Shown one piece after another: positions 28,871 through 36,212 of a DNA stretch of 51,008 nt (its first letter is position 1; every line of letters starts with the position of its first letter). The stretch lies in NCBI RefSeq assembly GCF_001436315.1, contig NZ_AYZA01000011.1:40126-91133 (forward strand), read 5' to 3'. Below the pieces are notes generated by a model. The model did no database searches, was not told where the DNA came from, and was given only the letters and a program-made list of their open reading frames with translations. A program made the position numbers and the translations under genes. The stretch is from Ligilactobacillus aviarius subsp. aviarius DSM 20655. GTDB lineage: Bacteria; Bacillota; Bacilli; Lactobacillales; Lactobacillaceae.

Positions 28871-28916
28871 AAAGGTGTAATGAAACCACGCTTTATCCCT
28901 GGCTCATTACACCTTT
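28871..28916 (-). terminator. Terminator after the HAD phosphatase gene
   Basis: AAAGGTGTAATGA and TCATTACACCTTT pair perfectly over 13 bp around a 20-nt loop, just past the stop at 28920 and before the AI-2E-family gene. Confidence 0.75.
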
Positions 28917-28919
28917 CAC

Positions 28920-29567
28920 TTAAATATTCAATAATTCGGCGGGCTTTTCTAAAAGAAAGTCCGGGTTTTCAGCTTTTAATAACTGCGCGTCAAACGTATC
29001 CCACAAGCAGCCGCATGTTTTCACGCCGGCGGCCTTGCCCATTTGAAGATCATACTTCGCATCGCCGATCATCACCGATTCATTCTTATCCAGATGATAC
29101 TTTTCAATCACCATCAAGACCCCATCTGGAGCTGGTTTATAATGTTCAGCCTGATCAGAGCCGATCAAATCATCGAACAAATCGGCAATTCCAAGCGTCT
29201 TCAAATTCCGTTTGAGCGAAGTCGAAGCCTTGCTTGAAACGATGAAGAGCTTCTTACCGGCATCTTTCAATGCAGTCAACGTGTCCTTCATCTGCGGGAA
29301 CAAGGTCGTTGTTTCCTGTTCGATTTCGCCATAGTGCCGGCGAAAACTGTCGTACATTGCTTCAAACTGTTCAGCTGAATAATGCTTGCCTTGTTTTTCA
29401 ACTAATTCCGGAATAAAGATTTCAATCGGAACCCCCATATAATACCGCACCGTTTCGGCCGTCGGGACTTCAAGATCAAAATCCTTAAAGCATGCTTGGG
29501 TCGCAAGGGTAGCTGCATCGCCAGAGTCCGCAATCGTCCCGTCAAAGTCAAATAAGAAATTCTGCAT
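28920..29567 (-). CDS. HAD-superfamily phosphatase (PpaX/Gph-like)
   Basis: The 215-residue HAD hydrolase has motif I DFDGTIADS (residues 8-16), a helical cap, motif II FIVSSKAST, the motif III Lys, and motif IV MIGDAKYD. Length and motifs fit the PpaX/phosphoglycolate-phosphatase group, which removes phosphate from pyrophosphate or small sugar phosphates. It starts 14 nt after galM, so it may act on a phosphorylated sugar; that is inference. It is not a typical beta-phosphoglucomutase. Confidence 0.85.
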   Translation of the reverse strand: MQNFLFDFDGTIADSGDAATLATQACFKDFDLEVPTAETVRYYMGVPIEIFIPELVEKQGKHYSAEQFEAMYDSFRRHYGEIEQETTTLFPQMKDTLTALKDAGKKLFIVSSKASTSLKRNLKTLGIADLFDDLIGSDQAEHYKPAPDGVLMVIEKYHLDKNESVMIGDAKYDLQMGKAAGVKTCGCLWDTFDAQLLKAENPDFLLEKPAELLNI

Positions 29568-29581
29568 TTCAATTTACTCCA

Positions 29582-30634
29582 CTAATCTTCATTTTTGATC
29601 CGGTCATAGGTAAATGAGAACCGGTATGTTTGCTTACTGTACCGCGGCAAAACAATATCGCCAAAGTTATCTTGGTGAATTGCATCCGGCAGCATTTGAC
29701 ATTCAAGCGCGATTCCTTCGTTCTTGTTAGCTGGTTCGCCATGGTCGCGGCTGAATGACATATTTTGATCCGCAATTTCTTCCGGAGTATAAACCACTAG
29801 GCCATTCCGGTCGGAGTTGACCGTGATCTGGCGGCCGCTTTCCCGGTCACGTAAAACCGCAACTGGTTTCGTTCCTTGACCAGGACCGTTTACAACATAC
29901 GCCGTATCAAGGCCGTGGACCTTGCCGACTGCTAAAGCAACGTTGCTGAAATCGCGGAAGTCATATGGTGTATTCGCAACGGACAATACTTCACCGGTTG
30001 GGATCATTTGATTATTCACATCCAAAATTCCGGTGCTGTTAATCTGCATTTCATGTGTTGTCAAATCACGCCGGTCGCTTAAGTTAAAGTATGCGTGGCA
30101 CGTTGGATTGAAAAGCGTATCTTCCTTGCCATTCATTGCACTATATGCAATCGTCACCCGGTTATTGTTGTTCAACGTATAAATGATCGTTGCTAAAATG
30201 TTGCCCGGGAAACCGTCCATTTCTTGATCGATCTTCCGTTGAAAAATAACGCTGATGCCATTCTTTGAAATTGAAGTTGAATAGTTCCAATTCAACGTTG
30301 AAAAACCGTTCGGACCACCGTGCAATGTATTGCCATTTTCATTTGCCGGTAATTGATAATGCTTACCGTTCAAATCATACGAAGCGCCTTTGATCCGGCC
30401 GGCGACCCGACCAATCGACTTGCAAATGTTTTGATTGTTTGAATAATAATCGTCAATTCCGTCAAAACTTAACAACAAGTTTTTCTTCGTTCCGTCATTT
30501 TCTGGCACTGCGAACCGGTGCCAAATTGCGCCCATCGTCAGGCATGACACTTCAACCCCATTGTCATTGACCAACGTAATTTCCGTAACCTTTTCATTCT
30601 GATAACGTCCAAATGTATGTTGTAAAATGTCCAT
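29582..30634 (-). CDS. galM: Aldose 1-epimerase (mutarotase)
   Basis: GalM interconverts alpha and beta forms of galactose and glucose. The 350-residue protein shows GRVAGRIKGASYDLNGKHY, the His in NPTCHAYFNLS, and the catalytic Glu in GIALECQMLPDAI near the C-terminus. SD AGGAG precedes the ATG at 30634. Its promoter lies about 45-70 nt upstream and contains a 12-bp palindrome whose arms also occur at galE. It is transcribed with the HAD gene. Confidence 0.93.
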   Translation of the reverse strand: MDILQHTFGRYQNEKVTEITLVNDNGVEVSCLTMGAIWHRFAVPENDGTKKNLLLSFDGIDDYYSNNQNICKSIGRVAGRIKGASYDLNGKHYQLPANENGNTLHGGPNGFSTLNWNYSTSISKNGISVIFQRKIDQEMDGFPGNILATIIYTLNNNNRVTIAYSAMNGKEDTLFNPTCHAYFNLSDRRDLTTHEMQINSTGILDVNNQMIPTGEVLSVANTPYDFRDFSNVALAVGKVHGLDTAYVVNGPGQGTKPVAVLRDRESGRQITVNSDRNGLVVYTPEEIADQNMSFSRDHGEPANKNEGIALECQMLPDAIHQDNFGDIVLPRYSKQTYRFSFTYDRIKNED

Positions 30635-30677
30635 TTTTTTGATCTCCTGTAATTAAGTAGTATCGTTCTACGATTTC

Positions 30678-30705
30678 ATTATCTCATATCTCTAATTAGA
30701 GTAAA
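30678..30705 (-). promoter_or_regulatory. galM promoter with palindrome CTCTAATTAGAG
   Basis: Minus strand TTTACT (30700-30705), 16 nt, GATAAT (30678-30683). A perfect 12-bp palindrome (30690-30701) fills the spacer and touches the -35, a good position for a repressor. Confidence 0.65.
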
Positions 30706-30730
30706 GCGTTGTCATTCATTATTTTAAATT

Positions 30731-30896
30731 AAAAAAGACTGCAACATACGTCGCAATCTTCTTCGTTACTTTTACATAATCGGGTTCCAAAACAAACGAG
30801 CTACTTGGAAGTTCGAAAACCTCCGAATCTATGCTGGTGCGATTCGTTCGCTTTTCTGCTTCCACCACGCTCGTTTTGAACGTTTTGTCACACCTT
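30731..30896 (-). repeat. Structured 3'-UTR repeat, copy B, with terminator
   Basis: Read on the minus strand, AAGGTGTGACAAAACG starts one base after the galE TAA. The conserved part (30775-30896, 122 bp) differs from copy A at about 11 positions in my hand alignment. The closing hairpin (30731-30763; GATTGCGAC/GTTGCAGTC, then T6) resembles that of copy A, with the loop sequence TATG in common. Confidence 0.85.
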
Positions 30897-30897
30897 C

Positions 30898-31899
30898 TTA
30901 ATTTTTGTCATCAAAGCCATTTGGATGCTTTGAGTGCCATGCCCATGCAGTTTCAATCAAACTGTGAACATCATCATATTTTGGTTCCCAGCCTAAGATC
31001 TTGCGGGCCTTGTCTGAAGCAGCAACCAATGAGTCTGGGTCTCCGCCACGCCGGCCGGCAATTTCTGCAGGAATTTCTTTTCCTGTAACTTCACGTGCAG
31101 CCTTCAACATTTCTAAGTTTGAGAATCCAGTTGATGAACCCAAGTTAAATGCATCTGATGGATTGCCGTCACGCAAGTAGTTCATTGCTAAGATGTGAGC
31201 GTCGGCCAAATCGTATGGGTGAACGTAATCCCGGATGTTTGTTCCATCTGGAGTATTGTAGTCGTCACCGTAGATTTGAAGCTTGTCGCGCTTGCCTTGA
31301 GCAACTTGTAAAATAATTGGAACTAAGTGGGTTTCTGGACCGTGGTCTTCACCAATTGAGCCATCTGGCTTTGCACCCGCAACGTTGAAGTAACGTAATG
31401 CGACCCACTTGATGCCGTATGCTTCGTCAGCCCACTTCATGATCTTTTCCATCATTAATTTACTTTCACCGTAAGGGTTGATTGGGTTTTGTGGGTCTGT
31501 TTCCTTGATTGGCATGTGATCTGGAATACCATATGTTGCAGCTGATGATGAGAAGACTAAGTTCTTTACACCAACTTCTTTCATAACTTCAAGAAGCTTG
31601 ATCAAGCCTGTAATGTTGTTATCAAAATACTTCAAAGGTTTGTGCATTGATTCGCCAACCAATGAGTATGCAGCAAAGTGAATTACCGTATCGATATCAG
31701 GGTTTTCCTTGAATACCTTCCGCATAAAGTCTTTGTCTGCGATATCGCCTTCATAGAATTTTGCTTTGTCGCTAACAGCTGCACGGTGTCCTGTGCATAA
31801 GTTATCAACGACAACTGTATCTTCGCCGTTTTCAATTAAACGGTCGACCATATGTGAACCGATGTATCCGGCTCCACCTACAACTAATACTGATGCCAT
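30898..31899 (-). CDS. galE: UDP-glucose 4-epimerase
   Basis: GalE interconverts UDP-glucose and UDP-galactose, for galactose use and for cell-surface polysaccharide. The 333-residue protein is an extended short-chain dehydrogenase: [13 protein letters not shown] binds [11 protein letters not shown] and YGESKLMME give the catalytic Ser/Tyr/Lys, and [14 protein letters not shown] lies in the sugar-binding part. AGGAGG precedes the ATG. No galK or galT is in the window. The leader carries an inverted repeat, and the stop codon abuts repeat copy B. Confidence 0.96.
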   Translation of the reverse strand: MASVLVVGGAGYIGSHMVDRLIENGEDTVVVDNLCTGHRAAVSDKAKFYEGDIADKDFMRKVFKENPDIDTVIHFAAYSLVGESMHKPLKYFDNNITGLIKLLEVMKEVGVKNLVFSSSAATYGIPDHMPIKETDPQNPINPYGESKLMMEKIMKWADEAYGIKWVALRYFNVAGAKPDGSIGEDHGPETHLVPIILQVAQGKRDKLQIYGDDYNTPDGTNIRDYVHPYDLADAHILAMNYLRDGNPSDAFNLGSSTGFSNLEMLKAAREVTGKEIPAEIAGRRGGDPDSLVAASDKARKILGWEPKYDDVHSLIETAWAWHSKHPNGFDDKN

Positions 31900-31911
31900 A
31901 ATATCCTCCTA

Positions 31912-31928
31912 TTAGAGTTGATCTCTAA
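31912..31928. promoter_or_regulatory. Inverted repeat TTAGAG-N5-CTCTAA before galE
   Basis: Perfect 6-bp arms around TTGAT lie just upstream of the galE ribosome-binding site, about 55 nt downstream of a TATAAT (31985-31990, minus strand). The same hexamers, in inverted order, form the palindrome at the galM promoter. Confidence 0.5.
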
Positions 31929-32096
31929 CATTCTTATGTAATTAAAAACTTATTTCTTCATTGAAATAAATTTTCCTAAAAAGGATTATACACTTTTTAC
32001 ATTTTTCATGCATTAATTTGCCTTTCTAGATTTCACTTGTCATCTTCGCGGCCATGTGCTTAACTGGTAATAGCACTATATAAGAGGAGTTTAACC

Positions 32097-32822
32097 ATGG
32101 CTGAATTGATTTACCAGCAAATTATCACCGATTTAAAAAAGAAGATTTTTAATAATGAATTTCCAGACATGAAATTGCCTGATGAACGCAGCCTTGCTGA
32201 AAAGTACGATGTAAGCCGCAGTTCGATCAAACGGGCGCTCAGCCGGATGGCCAGTGACGGAATCATCTTTAAAAAGCGCGGTTCCGGAACATTCATCAAC
32301 CCGCTTTACTTAAAGAACGAATCTGTCTTTAATTACGGGTCCGGTAAAAATCTTGGAATTTCAGACAACTTCCAATTAAACGGTGAAAAGCCCAGCGTTA
32401 AAGTTTTAAGTTTTGATGTTGTGCGTCCCACTGCTGAACTCCAACGCGACCTCTTCCTTGAAAGCGAAGACTTCGTGTACCAGATCAAGCGGTTGCGGTT
32501 CTTTGACGATCAGCCATTTATGATTGAAACCGGCTTTATTCCGATCAAGCTGCTCCCGAAATTGAGCAGCAGCATTCTCGAAAAATCGATTTTCGACTAT
32601 GTTCACCGTGAATTAAAACAATCCGTTTCAAAATCATTCATGTCGGTTTTTGCTGAACCGTCAACCCAGCAAGATCAAGAACTACTGAAGCTTGATCCAA
32701 CTCAACCAGTCGGCGTCATGGAAGGCATCTTCTTCCTTGATAACGGAACGCCGTTTGAGTTTTCAAGCATGCGGCTGCACTATGAATATATGAAATTCAA
32801 TTCATTTGTAAGTATTCAATAA
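32097..32822 (+). CDS. GntR/HutC family transcriptional regulator with UTRA domain
   Basis: The 241-residue regulator has a winged helix (residues 1-70: IITDLKKKIFNNEFPDMKLPDERSLAEKYDVSRSSIKRAL, GIIFKKRGSGTFI) and a UTRA effector domain (about 90-235) typical of sensors of phosphorylated sugars or amino sugars. GAGGAG precedes the ATG. It is divergent from galE, so galE is a candidate target, but the ligand is unknown. It is a different branch from TreR at 14529. Repeat copy C begins one base after its stop. Confidence 0.88.
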   Translation: MAELIYQQIITDLKKKIFNNEFPDMKLPDERSLAEKYDVSRSSIKRALSRMASDGIIFKKRGSGTFINPLYLKNESVFNYGSGKNLGISDNFQLNGEKPSVKVLSFDVVRPTAELQRDLFLESEDFVYQIKRLRFFDDQPFMIETGFIPIKLLPKLSSSILEKSIFDYVHRELKQSVSKSFMSVFAEPSTQQDQELLKLDPTQPVGVMEGIFFLDNGTPFEFSSMRLHYEYMKFNSFVSIQ

Positions 32823-32823
32823 A

Positions 32824-32991
32824 AAGGTGTGACAAAACGTTCAAAACGAGCGTGGTGGAAGCAGCAAATCGAACGAATCGCGCCAGCGTAGATTCGGAGG
32901 TTTGCGTCCCTTCACTAGCTTCGCGTCGTAGCTCCGTTTGTTTTGGAACCCGATAAGTAAAAAGAAGGTTGCGTCTGCAACCTTCTTTTTT
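32824..32991 (+). repeat. Structured 3'-UTR repeat, copy C, with terminator
   Basis: AAGGTGTGACAAAACG starts one base after the regulator's TAA. The conserved part runs to about 32954. Its 3' arm is more diverged than in copies A and B, with about 9 extra bases near 32918-32935. The closing hairpin AAGAAGGTTGC/GCAACCTTCTT with T6 (32959-32991) overlaps the guaC stop codon and may serve both genes. Confidence 0.83.
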
Positions 32992-33973
32992 ACTCTCCTA
33001 ACTGATCGCCATTCATAATTGAATTTTTAACGATCACATAATCAACTTTCCGTAAATCAGTTAACTTCCGACCGCCGGCATACGAAATCGACGACTGCAG
33101 ATCTTCCTGCATGGCTTGCAACGTATCGCTGATCTTGCCGCGATACGGAACCAATAACTGTTTGCCTTCAATGTTGTGCACATCATTTTTTTGAACGGCT
33201 GATGCTGAACCCCAGTACTTCTTATACTTTTGACCGTCAATCGTTACGATTTCTCCCGGCGATTCCAAATGGCCGGCAAACATTGAGCCGATCATCACCA
33301 TCGAAGCACCGAATCGAATCGACTTAGCAATGTCGCCATTGTACCGCACGCCGCCATCCGCAACGATTGGATGATGAGCAACCGCACTGCATGCTTGAAT
33401 CGCAGCTAATTGCCAGCCGCCCGTTCCAAATCCAGTTTTCAATTTGGTGATGCAGGCCTTGCCTGGTCCGATTCCAACTTTCGTGGCATCGGCACCGGCA
33501 CTTTCCAAATCGATTACTGCTTGCGGCGTTGCAATGTTACCCACGATCACAAAACTTTCCGGTAATTGCTTCTTAATATAATCGATCATTTTCATTACGT
33601 AATCCGAATGACCATGCGCAACATCGATCGTGATATATTCTGGAACCTCATGCATTTCCTTTAATTGATCAACTAACTGATATTCACGATCCTTGATTCC
33701 AATTGAAATCGATGCAAATTGGCCTTGCTGGTGCATCCGTTGCACGAACGCCGCCCGCGTTTGCGGTTCAAACCGGTGCATCACATAAAAGTACCCGTTT
33801 TGGGCCAACCATAAAGCAAGGTTCTCATCGATCACGCTTGCCATGTTTGCCGGAACGACCGGGAGCTTAAACGTCCGGGGACCGAATTTAATTCGGGTAT
33901 CCGCCTCTTTCCGACTTTTCAAAACACATTTGTTTGGAATTAATTGCACATCTTCATAATCAAAGGTTTCCAT
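32990..33973 (-). CDS. guaC: GMP reductase
   Basis: GuaC converts GMP to IMP with NADPH, balancing purine pools. The 327-residue protein starts [16 protein letters not shown], has [11 protein letters not shown], and the catalytic Cys in [17 protein letters not shown], followed by [20 protein letters not shown]. The ATG at 33973 is chosen because the family starts there and GGGGA lies upstream; the longer frame is leader. It is divergent from xpt-pbuX, so both purine functions share one control region. Confidence 0.95.
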   Translation of the reverse strand: METFDYEDVQLIPNKCVLKSRKEADTRIKFGPRTFKLPVVPANMASVIDENLALWLAQNGYFYVMHRFEPQTRAAFVQRMHQQGQFASISIGIKDREYQLVDQLKEMHEVPEYITIDVAHGHSDYVMKMIDYIKKQLPESFVIVGNIATPQAVIDLESAGADATKVGIGPGKACITKLKTGFGTGGWQLAAIQACSAVAHHPIVADGGVRYNGDIAKSIRFGASMVMIGSMFAGHLESPGEIVTIDGQKYKKYWGSASAVQKNDVHNIEGKQLLVPYRGKISDTLQAMQEDLQSSISYAGGRKLTDLRKVDYVIVKNSIMNGDQLGE

Positions 33974-34014
33974 TTTCGTTTTCCCCTTCAAAATTCTTAA
34001 AATGACCATTGATT

Positions 34015-34064
34015 ATTTTATAGGAATCTCCACTGATTTTCAAGAACAAAATTGTCTTTTGTTC
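34015..34064 (-). promoter_or_regulatory. guaC promoter with adjoining inverted repeat
   Basis: Minus strand TTGAAA (34038-34043), 17 nt, TAAAAT (34015-34020). Directly upstream of the -35 lies GAACAAAA-N5-TTTTGTTC (34044-34064), a perfect 8-bp inverted repeat with no T run after it, which suggests a regulator site. Confidence 0.6.
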
Positions 34065-34084
34065 CCGAAATTATTCACCAATGT

Positions 34085-34112
34085 TTGACAATTCAAAATA
34101 ATCGTTCATAAT
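34085..34112 (+). promoter_or_regulatory. xpt-pbuX promoter
   Basis: TTGACA (34085-34090), 16 nt, CATAAT (34107-34112). The start point would fall about 20 nt ahead of the purine aptamer. Confidence 0.75.
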
Positions 34113-34138
34113 ATAGTTAACATTTAAATTAACTTTTT

Positions 34139-34294
34139 GCTTATATAATCGCTATGATATGGTTAGCAAGTTTCTACCCGATACCGTAAAACATCGGACT
34201 ATAAGCTTTGAGTGTTCGGAATCATTTTAAATCCGTTCATTTTTGCATTTGCTTAACCATCAGCATTTTCAAGCAAAAATGAAGGGATTTTTTT
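34139..34294 (+). ncRNA. Guanine-type purine riboswitch with terminator
   Basis: P1 is GCTTATA/TATAAGC (34139-34145 with 34200-34206), P2 pairs GCTA/TAGC, and P3 pairs CCGAT/ATCGG. The core segments TATAATCG, GCAAGTTTCTACC and GGACTATAA match the family. The base after GA in GACTA is C, the guanine/hypoxanthine specifier. The platform is a long terminator (34229-34294; AAATCC...GGATTTTTTT) whose 3' arm includes AAGGG, the only ribosome-binding site for xpt, so it could block translation too. Confidence 0.95.
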
Positions 34295-34298
34295 ATAC

Positions 34299-34874
34299 AT
34301 GGAAGAACTTAAACAACGTATTTTACAAGATGGCGAAGTCCTTGATGGCGACATTTTAAAAGTCAATTCATTTCTGAACCACCAAATCGATCCACAATTA
34401 ATGCAGCGCATCGGTCAACAATTCAAGCACCTCTTTGATGACCAACCAGTTACTAAAATTTTAACGATCGAGGCTTCTGGAATCGCACCAGCCCTGATGA
34501 CCGGTTTAGCTTTCAACGTTCCGGTCGTTTTTGCCCGCAAATCTAAAAGTGCAATTCAAAATGACAACAGTTACCACGCTGACGTCTTTTCATACACTAA
34601 AAAGGTTACCAATCACATTTTAGTTGACCGCAAATTCATTAACCCAACCGATCATGTCTTGATCATTGACGACTTTTTGGCAAATGGCGAAGCGGTCAAC
34701 GGCCTGATTCAAGTATGCAACCAAGCCGAATGCACCCTTACTGGAATTGGAATCGTAATTGAAAAAGCCTTTCAAAAAGGCGGCCAGCAACTTCGTAATT
34801 CAGGATACAGGCTTGAATCCCTCGTTCGAATCAAATCACTTGCTGATCAGCACGTCACCTTTATGGAGGATTAG
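34299..34874 (+). CDS. xpt: Xanthine phosphoribosyltransferase
   Basis: Xpt makes XMP from xanthine and PRPP for purine salvage. The 191-residue protein has the PRPP-binding motif VLIIDDFLANGEAV (about residues 126-139) and FARKSKS, both typical of Xpt. It lies directly behind the riboswitch terminator and 2 nt ahead of pbuX. The ribosome-binding site lies in the terminator stem. Confidence 0.95.
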   Translation: MEELKQRILQDGEVLDGDILKVNSFLNHQIDPQLMQRIGQQFKHLFDDQPVTKILTIEASGIAPALMTGLAFNVPVVFARKSKSAIQNDNSYHADVFSYTKKVTNHILVDRKFINPTDHVLIIDDFLANGEAVNGLIQVCNQAECTLTGIGIVIEKAFQKGGQQLRNSGYRLESLVRIKSLADQHVTFMED

Positions 34875-34876
34875 TT

Positions 34877-36172
34877 ATGAACCAACCATCATCTGAAGTT
34901 AACCACCGCAAAGCATTTATTTTAGGAATTCAACACTTACTGGCAATGTATTCCGGGGCGGTTGCCGTTCCGTTATTGATTGGAACCGCGTTGCACTTCT
35001 CCAGCACTCAAATGACCTATTTGGTTTCAATCGATATTTTCATGTGCGGCCTGGCCACTTTTCTCCAACTTGCCCGTAACCGGTACTTTGGAATCGGCTT
35101 GCCCGTTATTTTAGGCTGCGCCATTCAAGCCGTTGAACCGCTCAAAATGATTGGTCATGAATACTCAATTGGAACGATGTACGGCTCGATCATCGTTGCC
35201 GGAATTTTCGTTTTCCTGATTGCCGGACAGTTCGCTAAAATTCGCAAACTTTTCCCACCAGTTGTAACGGGCAGTTTGATCACCGTGATTGGATTGACCC
35301 TGATTCCAATTGCCGTTCAAAACCTCGGTGGCGGAACCGTCGCCAGCAAATCTTTCGGATCACTGCCAAATATCGCGGTTGGCGGCATTACGATTTTAAT
35401 CATCCTTGCAATCCAATTTTGGGGCAAAGGATTTATCCGTTCGATTGCCGTTTTGATCGGCTTGATTGGCGGAACAATCGTTGCCTCATTTATGGGAATG
35501 ATTTCTCTCAAACCCGTTACCCAAGCCGCATGGTTCCACGTTCCGCAACCGTTTTACTTCGGCATGCCACGGTTTGCCCTTTCACCATCATTAACAATGA
35601 TCATCATTGCACTGGTTTCAATGGTTGAATCGACTGGCGTTTTCTTTGCTTTAGGAAACCTGCTTGACCGCGACATTCAAAAAGAAGACCTGAAAAAAGG
35701 ATACCGGGCAGAAGGATTAGCCGTGATCCTCGGCGGAATCTTTAACACTTTCCCGTATACAACCTTCTCTCAAAATGTCGGCTTGCTTGAACTTTCTGGA
35801 ATTCGGACTAAGCGTCCGATCTACTGGGCAGCATGCTTACTGATGCTGATGGGGCTGCTTCCGAAAATCGGGGCATTGGCAACCATCATTCCCACCCCGG
35901 TTTTAGGCGGTGCAATGCTCGTCATGTTCTCAATGATCAGTGTTCAAGGAATTCGGATGCTTTTAAAAGTTGACTTTACCGACGAACGCAACACGTTGAT
36001 TGTTGCCATTTCGGTTGGTGCTGGATTAGGGGCATCAGTTTACCCCACCATTTTCCAAGCATTGCCGCAATCACTTCAGCTTTTCTTCGGAAACGGGATC
36101 GTAATTGCCAGTGTCTGTGCCGTTGGATTGAATCTCCTTTTGAAACGGCCGAAATTTAGAAATCGTGAATAA
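34877..36172 (+). CDS. pbuX: Xanthine permease, NCS2/UapA family
   Basis: The 431-residue protein has about 13-14 membrane segments and is a proton-coupled xanthine importer of the NCS2 family. Visible are GIQHLLAMYSGAVAVPLLIG at the N-terminus, GLPVILGCAIQAVEPL, VESTGVFFALGNLLD with the family Glu, and NTFPYTTFSQNVGLLELSGI. SD GGAGG lies within the last codons of xpt. It is the second gene of the riboswitch-controlled operon and supplies the substrate for Xpt. Confidence 0.95.
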   Translation: MNQPSSEVNHRKAFILGIQHLLAMYSGAVAVPLLIGTALHFSSTQMTYLVSIDIFMCGLATFLQLARNRYFGIGLPVILGCAIQAVEPLKMIGHEYSIGTMYGSIIVAGIFVFLIAGQFAKIRKLFPPVVTGSLITVIGLTLIPIAVQNLGGGTVASKSFGSLPNIAVGGITILIILAIQFWGKGFIRSIAVLIGLIGGTIVASFMGMISLKPVTQAAWFHVPQPFYFGMPRFALSPSLTMIIIALVSMVESTGVFFALGNLLDRDIQKEDLKKGYRAEGLAVILGGIFNTFPYTTFSQNVGLLELSGIRTKRPIYWAACLLMLMGLLPKIGALATIIPTPVLGGAMLVMFSMISVQGIRMLLKVDFTDERNTLIVAISVGAGLGASVYPTIFQALPQSLQLFFGNGIVIASVCAVGLNLLLKRPKFRNRE

Positions 36173-36174
36173 TC

Positions 36175-36209
36175 AAAAATGGAATCGGAAAAATCCGATT
36201 CCATTTTTT
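36175..36209. terminator. Bidirectional terminator between pbuX and cls
   Basis: AAAAATGGAATCGG and CCGATTCCATTTTT form a perfect 14-bp stem with a 7-nt loop between convergent genes. Confidence 0.92.
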
Positions 36210-36212
36210 AAT

